From contig NC_012994.1 in NCBI RefSeq assembly GCF_000026365.1, positions 310,001 to 374,000 of the forward strand: a stretch of 64,000 bases of DNA, in the 5' to 3' direction. The notes under the pieces are model-generated. The model worked only from the letters and a program-made list of their open reading frames with translations. It was not told the DNA's origin and did no database searches. This DNA is from Zygosaccharomyces rouxii (taxonomy: Eukaryota; Ascomycota; Saccharomycetes; Saccharomycetales; Saccharomycetaceae). Both the position numbers and the translations under genes were made by a program. Shown here piece by piece: positions 38,647-47,585 of the stretch. Numbering within the stretch: position 1 is the stretch's first letter; each line of letters starts with the position of its first letter.

Positions 38647-39558
38647 ATGTCTGTTATCCTGGTTTCTGCAGGTTATGACCATACAATTAGATTTTGGGAG
38701 GCTTTAACAGGTGTTTGTTCGAGGACAATTCAACATTCAGATTCGCAAGTTAATAGATTAGAAATTACCAATGACAAAAAATTGTTAGCAGCTGCAGGTC
38801 ATCAAAATGTCAGACTTTATGATATTCGTACAACTAATCCAAATCCGGTTGCTTCCTTTGAAGGTCATAGGGGTAATGTGACATCGGTATCATTTCAGCA
38901 AGACAATAAATGGATGGCAACATCAAGTGAAGACGGTACCATCAAAGTTTGGGATGTCAGAGCACCATCAATACCACGAAATTATAAATTGAACGCACCC
39001 GTCAATGAAGTTGTGATACATCCAAACCAAGGCGAATTAATTTCCTGCGATAGAGATGGTCATATACGTATATGGGATTTGGGTGAGAACCAATGTACAC
39101 ACCAATTAACTCCTGAAGACGATACACCATTACAATCATTATCTTTAGCAAGTGATGGATCGATGCTAGTTGCTGCAAATAACAAAGGTAATTGTTACGT
39201 TTGGGAAATGCCAAATAGAACCGATGCTTCCAATTTAAAGCCAGTCACAAAGTTTAGATCGCATAATACTTATATTACAAGGATTCTTTTATCATCAGAC
39301 GTAAAACATCTGGCAACGTGTTCAGCGGATCATACAGCCAGAGTATGGTCTGTTGATGATAATTTCAAATTGGAAACTACATTAGATGGCCATCAAAGAT
39401 GGGTTTGGGATTGTGCATTCAGTGCAGATAGCGCATACTTAATGACAGCATCGTCCGATCACTACGTTAGACTTTGGGATTTATCTACGAGGGAAATTGT
39501 AAGGCAATACGGTGGCCACCATAAAGGTGCTGTATGTGTGGCTCTTAACGATGTATAG
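38647..39558 (+). CDS. LST8: TOR complex WD-repeat subunit Lst8
   Basis: The 303-residue protein matches yeast Lst8 exactly in length. It is made of seven WD40 repeats, beginning SAGYDHTIRFWE and ending SSDHYVRLWDLSTREIVRQYGGHHKGAVCVAL. It binds the kinase domain of Tor1/Tor2 in TORC1 and TORC2 on vacuolar and plasma membranes. GH and WD-type dipeptides recur about every 40 residues. The stop lies only 34 bp from that of convergent RFX1. Confidence 0.97.
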   Translation: MSVILVSAGYDHTIRFWEALTGVCSRTIQHSDSQVNRLEITNDKKLLAAAGHQNVRLYDIRTTNPNPVASFEGHRGNVTSVSFQQDNKWMATSSEDGTIKVWDVRAPSIPRNYKLNAPVNEVVIHPNQGELISCDRDGHIRIWDLGENQCTHQLTPEDDTPLQSLSLASDGSMLVAANNKGNCYVWEMPNRTDASNLKPVTKFRSHNTYITRILLSSDVKHLATCSADHTARVWSVDDNFKLETTLDGHQRWVWDCAFSADSAYLMTASSDHYVRLWDLSTREIVRQYGGHHKGAVCVALNDV

Positions 39559-39592
39559 CAAAGACAAAACAAAACAGTAATAATAATCTAAT

Positions 39593-42016
39593 CTATATAA
39601 ACCTATTCAGTTCGTAACAGTATCCAATAAGCAAATTGAACAACATGTCTAATACGTACCAAGGATAACCCTTTTGTTGCATCTCAATATTGGTATCTGC
39701 CATGAATACTTTAGAAAACATCATAATACATTCCATGATCTTGTACGCTGGTACGTCCCTTACTGATGAAATTATTTCACAGAACCTACGGACAAAGACG
39801 TCTAATCTAACAACGCCTGAAGCCAATTCATCAACAAACCTTGTAACATCAACAGACATGAATTGTCTAATCATCGGAACAATTTTTTCATACCCGTTTC
39901 TATTAATCACATAAAGAACATCATCAAGATTATCGTAAGATAACCAATCCTTGGACATATGTTGGAAATTTGGTAAAATTTTTGAAGTTTCTCTCAGATA
40001 TTTGATTAACTGGATCAATTTTCTAACCAATCTGGAAAAATTTTTAACAATTTCTGTTTTATGAGCGACCATTACAACTGGTAAATCGATTGTAGATTCT
40101 GATATGATCTCATCGTAAGCTTTTGCAAATTCTTCCAACTTAACAATAGAGCTTGCAGGCACCTTATCAAAATCTAAAACCATACGGGAAAGACACTTGA
40201 TCAATGATACATGGGTGATTAAATCACATTCGTAAACCCAATAGTGTAAACTTTCGTGAGTGAAAAGATTATACATTTGAGGTGAAATTGAACCTGAACC
40301 GAATAAAACAAGACAATTTGGCAATTGATCAAACCTCATAAACCGAATATGCTCAAAAATAGTGTTACAATGAACATGGTACAATGATTCCAATGCAGAA
40401 ACTATATCTTCATCCGTTCCTGCTGGTAATTGAGAACGTGGAATTTTGGGAAATTTCAATGCATAGTCAGAAGGAATTGGTACTTCGTTGGAAAATATGT
40501 GATCGTACATATTCTCCATGAAAACTGACTCATAATCGTTAAAAGCTCTATCAGTTGTTAAAGGTTCTAATCCAATTGGATTTGATTTTGTATGCGTGTA
40601 AGGATGATAATAATCATTTGAAGGCAAGGAAATTTGTGAGTTTACATTATGGGGCAATCCATGTTGCTGGTGCTGTTGTTGTTGGTAAAGCTGTTGTTGT
40701 TGTTGCTGTTGATAATGCTGTTGATAATGCTGTTGTTGTTGATAATACTGTTGTTGCTGCTGTTGTTGCAGCGACAAAAGTGGCGAAGATGCAGAAATTG
40801 ATGCCGAAGTAGACACTTGTGATGGTTGTTGTGGAAACAAATGCATTGGCATAGGAGAATGTGGTGCGGTCGCCGATAATCCGACCTTATTTGTCATGGA
40901 AGATGGTGTATCAGTTTCAGATGAATTTTGAGCAGGTCCCACTAATTTTAATCCACAGTAATGATACCTTGACTGCCCTCTCATACCTAATCTCCTAGTT
41001 GTTAAATCAGGGAAAACAGCTCTAATCAATTTCCCCAATGAAGCTTGTGATAATGGTTTCAGCCCATTTTGGGCGCACGAAGCTGCATATTGAGCAAAAA
41101 TTCTACCTCTTGGCACATAGCTATCTGGTTGAGCTTGACAACTTTTCATCAACCATAATAAAGCATAAACTTGTCTTTCACGTTCTCGGTTTTGTTCTGC
41201 AGTCTGAACTAACGTTTTCGAATGCGTCTGAGGATCCATGTTGAGAACAGCAATTTCTGCCTGTTTGACAATTGCGGCATATTCTGCAATTGGTCGATCT
41301 CTATGACGTTCTGCTATACCACGCGCAACCGCTTCCTGTGTGTTACGTCTTGTCTCTGATGGGAAGTTATGGAAACCAGTATCATTGGAAGATGCAGCGG
41401 AACTGGAAATGGAACCGGAAGCGGGAGCAACAGCAGGTGTAACGCCATTACTGTTTGAATTTGATTCCGGCACATGAGAAAACGACGTAGGTGCAGCCAC
41501 TGGAGAAGTCGAACTAGTAGGTACACCACCAACATTAACATTTTTATTTGCATTAGCACTATTGACGGCGGCGGCGGCAGCAGCAGCAGCTGCTGCTGCT
41601 GCTGCTGTAGCACCGCTGGAACTATCCGGCGGTGATATACCATTTCTCCACGGTAGCGGGCCTTGGGCAAACCTGCCAGCTCTGTCTACAGCTGCCTTTT
41701 GAGCACTGTCGTGATAGGAGTAGGCAGATTGAGTAAGTTGAGGAGAGGGCAGTTGATACCTCCATAACTGCAACTGTGCAGCACTATCGGGAGTGTGTAA
41801 AAGCCTGTAAACTGAAGACAACTGACTGTTATGAGCTGGTGTCGCATTAGTTCCTTGCTGTGACTGTGTTTGAGGAGCATAGTTGTTACCATTATGACTT
41901 GGTGCCGACTCCTGTCCATGCAACGCTGTACCTGGGACCTGCCCAGGTACTACCGTATTAGTAGAAACGATTGGAACTGATGGAGCAGCAGCAGTTGGTC
42001 TTTGGTGCTGCTGCAT
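39593..42016 (-). CDS. RFX1: RFX-family transcription repressor Rfx1 (Crt1)
   Basis: The protein of about 807 residues matches yeast Rfx1/Crt1 (811), which represses ribonucleotide-reductase and other DNA-damage genes through X boxes with Tup1-Ssn6 until Dun1 phosphorylates it. The RFX winged-helix DNA-binding domain is near residues 275-350 (LLWLMKSCQ, VPRGRIFAQY, LGKLIRAVFPDLTTRRLGMRGQSRYHY). The N-terminus has a poly-Ala run; a long Gln-rich stretch follows the DNA-binding domain; the C-terminal half is a conserved helical region. The first ATG is at 42016; 15 more codons upstream are open only from a TTG. Confidence 0.96.
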   Translation of the reverse strand: MQQHQRPTAAAPSVPIVSTNTVVPGQVPGTALHGQESAPSHNGNNYAPQTQSQQGTNATPAHNSQLSSVYRLLHTPDSAAQLQLWRYQLPSPQLTQSAYSYHDSAQKAAVDRAGRFAQGPLPWRNGISPPDSSSGATAAAAAAAAAAAAAVNSANANKNVNVGGVPTSSTSPVAAPTSFSHVPESNSNSNGVTPAVAPASGSISSSAASSNDTGFHNFPSETRRNTQEAVARGIAERHRDRPIAEYAAIVKQAEIAVLNMDPQTHSKTLVQTAEQNRERERQVYALLWLMKSCQAQPDSYVPRGRIFAQYAASCAQNGLKPLSQASLGKLIRAVFPDLTTRRLGMRGQSRYHYCGLKLVGPAQNSSETDTPSSMTNKVGLSATAPHSPMPMHLFPQQPSQVSTSASISASSPLLSLQQQQQQQYYQQQQHYQQHYQQQQQQQLYQQQQHQQHGLPHNVNSQISLPSNDYYHPYTHTKSNPIGLEPLTTDRAFNDYESVFMENMYDHIFSNEVPIPSDYALKFPKIPRSQLPAGTDEDIVSALESLYHVHCNTIFEHIRFMRFDQLPNCLVLFGSGSISPQMYNLFTHESLHYWVYECDLITHVSLIKCLSRMVLDFDKVPASSIVKLEEFAKAYDEIISESTIDLPVVMVAHKTEIVKNFSRLVRKLIQLIKYLRETSKILPNFQHMSKDWLSYDNLDDVLYVINRNGYEKIVPMIRQFMSVDVTRFVDELASGVVRLDVFVRRFCEIISSVRDVPAYKIMECIMMFSKVFMADTNIEMQQKGYPWYVLDMLFNLLIGYCYELNRFI

Positions 42017-43060
42017 GTGTATTGAAGGCGTATAGTGGTAGAGTATTGTATCCTTGTCCAACCGTTGTGGAATTAGTAGAGGTGAATGAGTGTAGTAGCG
42101 GTAGTAGTAGTAAATGTAATAGAAGCAGTGATACTAGTATTCGCTGTTGTGGTTGTTGTTGTTGTTGTAGTAGTAGTAGAATCCCTCTAGTAGCTCAAAT
42201 TAGACTTCCAGAGATAGAGTGACAAAATTTCGCAAGTAGTAAAGTAGCGTTAGATGTTCACTATAATATACAGTCCGTAGAACCGAACAGGTATTTATTC
42301 AAGTACCCAGAAAGACCAACCGACAAAGGAAAAAAAAACGGAGTTTTCTTCCTACTTGCGTGGGGCCTTAATAACAGCTGAAACTACCCAACTACGTAGG
42401 GCACTGTTCAAATAAAACCACACGGTTGTCATTGTGATAGGTGTGTGTGTGCCATCTTATTTCATCGCTACGCTGCCGTTGTTATGTAACTTGTCATTGC
42501 CATGTTGATGTCGTCTTGTCCACTACACAACGGATCAACTTACCTGTTGCTTAGAGAGACAGGTACAAAGTCCAGACTTCTAGACATTCAAAGCCTCCTT
42601 CTCGCGAGGGGCGCACCCTTTCTGTTTTTCTTCTCTGGTTGTAGAAAAAAGCGTGGAAACGTTCTATCGTTGCCCTGTTAGTTGCACGGATACCGTCGTG
42701 GCAGCAACACGTACGAGTTACGGGTTACGGGTGATGGATGACGGCTGATTAGAAGAATGTTACGAATCGAAATGTGAATCGAATAGTTGCTGCTATGTTA
42801 TGTTGCGCTAATTCGTTGCTATTGCTGCTACGACCATCGTGGAAATAGAGAGAAAACACGTAGGCATGTTTGATCCTAAAGGGTGTAGTTTTATGTTAAT
42901 TTGCTCGGGTTATTCTGCGAGCGATTGAGTGAATATGAAAATGAATAGAATGCAAGCATTAGAGAAATGTAAACAAGAATAGAAATATTCACATAGGGGG
43001 CAATGTGAGTGAAGGGAGAGGAAATATACAACCGCCGAATGCAGGAAAAAAACAATATCT
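42017..43060. other. RFX1 upstream region
   Basis: About 1 kb without a gene. TTG/GTA trinucleotide repeats occupy about 42085-42180. The rest is promoter-like sequence up to the tRNA-Val. Confidence 0.5.
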
Positions 43061-43133
43061 TGTTCTAACTGAGGTTCGAACTCAGGACCTTTGCCGTGTG
43101 AAGGCAACGTGATAGCCACTACACTATTAGAAC
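43061..43133 (-). tRNA. tRNA-Val (CAC)
   Basis: The minus-strand 73-nt gene starts GTTCTAATAGTGTAGTGGCT. Anticodon stem TTGCC/GGCAA encloses the loop TTCACAC (anticodon CAC). The T-arm is GAGTTCGAACCTC and the discriminator is A. The acceptor arms GTTCTAA and TTAGAAC pair fully. There is no intron. Confidence 0.96.
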
Positions 43134-43638
43134 TCGCAAAACGTTATCAAAGAACGTGCACTGAGGAGCCTGGAGCCATTCTCGAAATGTGATGCATAGG
43201 CGGCAATGCTTGTTTTTGTACGTGTACTGGTTCTTCCCTGCACTGTTTTCTACTGTTATATATCCTCATTGAAGAATCCACAAAGTGGATGCAACGCTCG
43301 GTTTGTAAGCATGTAGATAAGAGGCGATACCGACTTGCGCACACTATTTTCTTATCCGCAAAGATTGTGATCAGAAGGTACAGTCTGTCCTTGGAATCTG
43401 TAATCTGGTTATTTTCCACTTCCCACTCATGCTAATTTACCTTAATAAACATAATCCCAGCTCCCTTTGCATCCCATCTTAGATCACATGTCATGTCACC
43501 TCGTGTCATTGGGCAGGACAAAAAAAAATTTTTTTTTAGATGCGATGAGATGAGATGCGATGAGATGAGATGAGATGATGAGACAGCTATTAAGCAACAA
43601 CATACTTAGATACACAGAATAATAGAGAATACTATAAT
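43134..43638. other. RLP7 upstream region
   Basis: These 505 bp hold the RLP7 promoter with the RRPE/PAC cluster listed separately. A minus-strand ORF at 43147-43419 has no recognisable content. Confidence 0.45.
43519..43582 (+). promoter_or_regulatory. RRPE plus two PAC boxes upstream of RLP7
   Basis: A run of nine A and nine T (43519-43536) is an RRPE-like element. GCGATGAGATGAG follows twice (43541-43553 and 43556-43568), each a full PAC box, and more GATGA repeats run to about 43582. The cluster ends about 55 bp before the ATG. RRPE and PAC together mark ribosome-biogenesis genes in yeast. Confidence 0.8.
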
Positions 43639-44439
43639 ATGAATATGGAGAATCCTGAAATCCTGCTTAAACGTAGACGTAATGCTGATGAAACTAGGTT
43701 AGCTAAACAGCAGCTAGCTGGACAGAGAAAACATCGTGAAAAGAAAAACAGATTTGTTAGGGCAGAATCTATAGTTGCAAAGACTTTAGCTACTCAAAGA
43801 GAGAAGGAAAGAGTTAAGAGGATCAACAAATCAGTAAAGAATCATCATGGCGACAATGAAAAAATTTTAGATGAAACCAAAGACGGTGCTAAAATTACTT
43901 ACGATGGTAAACCACAACTTTTATTCGTTGTACGTGTTAAAGGTCCACATGCAGTGAACATTCCACAGAGGGTTTTCAAAGTTTTACAAATCTTGAGGTT
44001 AGAACAAGTCAATACAGGTGTTTTCTTTCGCTTAAATCCTACCACTTTCCAATTATTAAAGATTATTGCACCTTATATCGTTGTTGGTAAACCTTCATTG
44101 TCAACGGTCAGATCTTTGATACAAAGAAGAAGTCGTGTTAACTGGAAAGGTTCACAAATTAACTTAAATGATAATAACATTGTTGAAGAAGCGTTAGGTG
44201 AACAGGGTATTATCTGTATGGAAGATATCGTTCATGAAATTTCGACCATGGGTGAAACTTTTAAGCAATGCTGTTACTTCCTACTGCCATTCCAGTTAGC
44301 AAGACAGGTTAGTGGATTTAGCGCTTTGAAAAAATTGAAAAAATTGGAACAGAGACAAAAGGAAAGACATTTATCCAATGCTGGTAATGCTCCATTGGTA
44401 GAGATTGATATCGATCAATTGTTGAGCGAAATGAATTGA
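43639..44439 (+). CDS. RLP7: Ribosome biogenesis factor Rlp7 (uL30-like)
   Basis: The 266-residue protein is the nucleolar relative of ribosomal protein uL30 (Rpl7) and matches yeast Rlp7 (322). It is required for ITS2 processing in pre-60S particles. Conserved blocks: NPEILLKRRRNADETR at the start, NKFVRAESIVAKTLAT-like (NRFVRAESIVAKTLAT), YDGKPQLLFVVRVKGP, then LNDNNIVEEALGEQGIICMEDIVHEI and a C-terminus DIDQLLSEMN. It is about 55 residues shorter than in S. cerevisiae, the difference being the acidic insertion before the uL30 domain. No RPL7-type introns are present. Confidence 0.96.
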   Translation: MNMENPEILLKRRRNADETRLAKQQLAGQRKHREKKNRFVRAESIVAKTLATQREKERVKRINKSVKNHHGDNEKILDETKDGAKITYDGKPQLLFVVRVKGPHAVNIPQRVFKVLQILRLEQVNTGVFFRLNPTTFQLLKIIAPYIVVGKPSLSTVRSLIQRRSRVNWKGSQINLNDNNIVEEALGEQGIICMEDIVHEISTMGETFKQCCYFLLPFQLARQVSGFSALKKLKKLEQRQKERHLSNAGNAPLVEIDIDQLLSEMN

Positions 44440-44493
44440 GTTGAGTTATTTCTTTATCTTATTTTGTACAATATATTATTTTACATATACATT

Positions 44494-46329
44494 CTAACAA
44501 ACGTTTTTACTTAAAGTCATCGGATCTTCTAATAGAGTCTTTGTGTTGGCAAGGGATCTTAATATATCGCGCTTTCCACTGGCTTTTCTGCCATTCAGCC
44601 TTTGTCGTTGCTTCCAAGAAGTTAATTGTAGTTGCAATTCATCTAGTTTATCGGTTTGTTTTAGAACCTGGCGTGTTAGTGTATCGATCTTAAATGCGTC
44701 CGTTTTCTTACTTTTTTCTAGGTTAACAATTTTGGAATTCATATCTTGTACCACTCGCTCGGCGGCTTGTTGAAATTCTAAGAGTTCGCGATTATGCACG
44801 CACGCCTGTTCAAAGGACTTTTGTAAATGACAATACTCAAAATCTAGTTTTTTCAAAGTTATCAAGCACGCTTCTCTTTCAGCATTGAATTTAATCGCTT
44901 GCTCTCTATATTTTACATGTTGATCCAATTGTAATTGCAATTCAACTGTTTTCTTAAACGTTTGATCTGAATCACGACGAAATTTTTCCCGTTGCTTAAC
45001 AATTTCCCTTTGTTCCAAATTCAATTTATCGTATTTGGTTTGTACTTGTTCAAATTCTACTCGCCATTTTTCCACTTGTGATTTTAAATCTATATTTTCA
45101 TCGATTAACTCTTGAAGTTTAGTCTTAAATGCTATTTTGGAATCTTGCGAATCCCTTTGCAATTTAGAATTTTCAGCTTCTAGTTCACCCACATTCGTAC
45201 TTTCTTTTGAAAGTTTACTGTTCAAGTCTTTGTTTATAGATTTAAGGATATCATGGGCTGATTTCAATTCACTATGATCATGGGTCCATCCTTGCACAGT
45301 TGTTGTTAAAGCATCCACTTTAGCGGTAAGTGATTCGTTAGAGTGGGTCACTTTTGTATATTCTTCCTCTAGTGATTCGTACTTTTTGGTTAAACGTTCA
45401 TGCTCATCATTCAACTTTCCATGATCATTATTCAATTTTGTATTTTGCTTAGTCAACTCAATTTTTTCCTCTTGGTTATTTTCCAACTCCACAGACCTGG
45501 CCAATGCAGTCCCTAATTTTTCCATCAATTGGTTCTTTGTAGTTTGAAGTTCTGAAATATTGGATCGCAATTCAGAATTTTCGTAATTTGTACTTGTGAC
45601 TTGGGCGGTTAAATCCTTAATCTCGTTTCTATACTCATTGTTATGTTTTTGAAGTTTATTAATTTGAAGCAATACCAAGGAATTATGTCTATCATCCTTT
45701 AACTCTTGAATGGTATCTTTCAACTTTCTAATCTCCTGAGAGAGCCTTCTATTCTCTTCGTACCTTATATATTTATAACATTCATCTTTAGCTTTAAAAG
45801 ATTTTTTAATACCTTCGCAAAGTTTTTTCAATGATTTGAATGGATTGTTCTCGTCAAATTGACTCATAGGCAAATTACAAAGAGTATAACACCTACGGAA
45901 TACTTCAAAAAGTCTTTCCTGCTGGGTCGCCATTTTATTGTCTGGTTCCATGTATTTAATATCAGATGCACCTTTCTGGCTAATTTTAAGAATGGGGAGT
46001 GGCAGAATAACGTTATCAACCGACGAGTTAGCCTTCATGGAGTGCCCTATCCTCTCATCTTCATTGAAAATCACAATTTCCTTATCCCCAAATTTAACAT
46101 TACCCTTTGGTGCTTGTAATTTGGAGAACTGTCCAATAATTTCATTAGAAAGTGTTTCTTCATCGATTTTTTTGGTTTTAGCGGCTTTCTGTTCAATAGA
46201 TTTACCGATTTCCATACAGGTAAAGTAGTCAAATGCTTCTTCTACTAATTTCCCGCCAGATTCATTTCGGGTTGTAGGAAGCTCTTCTACAGAAGAGGGT
46301 CTAGTACCAAAATCCACCGATACGCTCAT
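44494..46329 (-). CDS. Coiled-coil protein of unknown function (intact relative of the relic at 20.1-21.7 kb)
   Basis: I do not recognise this 611-residue protein. Residues 1-135 are polar. Residues 138-195 form a conserved-looking head (LFEVFRRCYTLCNLPMSQFD and a Lys-rich helix ending YIRYEENRRL). About 195-590 is a nearly continuous coiled coil of Glu/Lys/Gln/Leu heptads, with EHERLTKKYESLEEEYTKV as an example. No motor, membrane or DNA-binding domain is visible. The layout is similar to spindle-pole-body or meiotic-plaque coiled-coil proteins, but that is only a resemblance. It is convergent with RLP7 (54 bp between stops). A decayed copy of its head is recognisable at 20.3 kb. Confidence 0.85.
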   Translation of the reverse strand: MSVSVDFGTRPSSVEELPTTRNESGGKLVEEAFDYFTCMEIGKSIEQKAAKTKKIDEETLSNEIIGQFSKLQAPKGNVKFGDKEIVIFNEDERIGHSMKANSSVDNVILPLPILKISQKGASDIKYMEPDNKMATQQERLFEVFRRCYTLCNLPMSQFDENNPFKSLKKLCEGIKKSFKAKDECYKYIRYEENRRLSQEIRKLKDTIQELKDDRHNSLVLLQINKLQKHNNEYRNEIKDLTAQVTSTNYENSELRSNISELQTTKNQLMEKLGTALARSVELENNQEEKIELTKQNTKLNNDHGKLNDEHERLTKKYESLEEEYTKVTHSNESLTAKVDALTTTVQGWTHDHSELKSAHDILKSINKDLNSKLSKESTNVGELEAENSKLQRDSQDSKIAFKTKLQELIDENIDLKSQVEKWRVEFEQVQTKYDKLNLEQREIVKQREKFRRDSDQTFKKTVELQLQLDQHVKYREQAIKFNAEREACLITLKKLDFEYCHLQKSFEQACVHNRELLEFQQAAERVVQDMNSKIVNLEKSKKTDAFKIDTLTRQVLKQTDKLDELQLQLTSWKQRQRLNGRKASGKRDILRSLANTKTLLEDPMTLSKNVC

Positions 46330-47302
46330 AATAATATTAATTTAGTAAGACTAGATTAAAAACTTTTGTAATTTTGGAAAATTAACCAACTTTTTTTCTG
46401 GAATAATCTAATATTAATCGTCTAAAATAAATAACAAAAAATAAGACTGGAACCGCTGCCTTGTCAACTCATGCTTTATAACCAAAAGCGTAGCACAATC
46501 AATATTAAAAATACAATCATACTTTGTATCTACCCACTTGTGTCTGACGCGCGACACACTGACGCGCGACACACTGACACAAGGTCAGAAGCATAAGAAG
46601 AACAATAAATAATACGAATATGTAATGATTCTGGCATGACTACTTTTTCGCTAAGCACCAAATCCGATACCGCCGAAATACTTAACAGAACCACACAGTA
46701 GATGACCAAATGTCGTCGTTTCTCTTCTATAAGTAGGCATTAATATGATTTTCTTTAAACCAGATTAATACTCACATTGGCTTTGGATTATCCAAATATT
46801 ATTCATACAACATTTAATCAGCGAATGGTAAATATCCAACAGCTTGAAGATAGGTTCTATTCCACAGTCACATACCCACGGTCTCTTTACAAGAGAATAT
46901 GTCATTTACGACAGCATTGCGTGGTTTACCGCTGGCTACTTTGGATAATTAGGAGTAAGTAATGATAAAGCGAATTAGAATAAGAATTGAAGGCTAGATC
47001 AGCTTTTTCTTGCACCTTATTGCTAATATAACCAATTTCAGAAGAGGCACGGGCACCCAAAGTATTAAAGAAGATGCTTTTAAAAATAACTACAATGATA
47101 ATAACTTGTTGTTTAAGCTACTTGTCATCTTGTATCTTAACTGTATCTAAGGCCTGTTGATACTTATTTACATTGGATACCATCAATCACTTTAGTCGTC
47201 TGAAAGTCTTCTCAATATATTGAGTAGAAAATCGTAGCGATCAAAAATCACTTGAAAAAGCAAGCTTATATATATGGAGTAAATCCTATAAGCCAACAAA
47301 AA
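46330..47302. other. Intergenic region upstream of the coiled-coil gene, up to tRNA-Leu
   Basis: These 973 bp carry no supported gene. A 15-bp tandem repeat is listed separately. A 61-codon ORF at 46777 has no recognisable content, and I could not make out an LTR although tRNA flanks often carry them. Confidence 0.45.
46544..46580. repeat. 15-bp GC-rich tandem repeat
   Basis: CTGACGCGCGACACA occurs twice directly in tandem (46544-46558 and 46559-46573), followed by a partial third copy CTGACAC. It stands out in an AT-rich intergenic region about 215 bp upstream of the coiled-coil gene. Confidence 0.8.
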
Positions 47303-47421
47303 GGTTGTTTGGCCGAGCGGTCTAAGGCGCCTGATTCAAGAGTTCGACTCTTACCAGCAGTAAAACTGCTGGGAACCCTCAGGTATCGCAAGATGCGTGA
47401 GTTCGAATCTCACAGCAACCA
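47303..47421 (+). tRNA. tRNA-Leu (CAA) with intron
   Basis: The 119-nt gene starts GGTTGTTTGGCCGAGCGGTC. The anticodon loop has TTCAAG (anticodon CAA), and a 37-nt intron follows at 47341-47377 before CTCAGG. The long variable arm is typical of leucine tRNA. The T-arm is GAGTTCGAATCTC and the 3' end AGCAACCA pairs with the 5' end. S. cerevisiae tRNA-Leu(CAA) likewise has an intron at this site. Confidence 0.97.
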
Positions 47422-47585
47422 TTTATTTTTATTCTAGACTCTCCGTATTGCAGGGCATTTCTGAGTGCTCATGGGTTTTGGATAATGTTAAGCGGCTTAC
47501 ACTTTACCTAGAGACCTTGGAATATAAGTGTCTCTTATTCTTGATGTTTAAATGTCGAATACGTTCTGAACAAAGCTACCTTTGA

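Noticed and set aside
42017..43060. Rfx1 X boxes for autoregulation upstream of RFX1
   Set aside because: GTTGCC and AGCAAC half-sites occur, but no pair has the spacing and symmetry of an X box.
46330..47302. Ty or sigma/delta LTR remnant next to tRNA-Leu
   Set aside because: I could not find matching TG...CA ends with target-site duplication or a recognisable LTR body.
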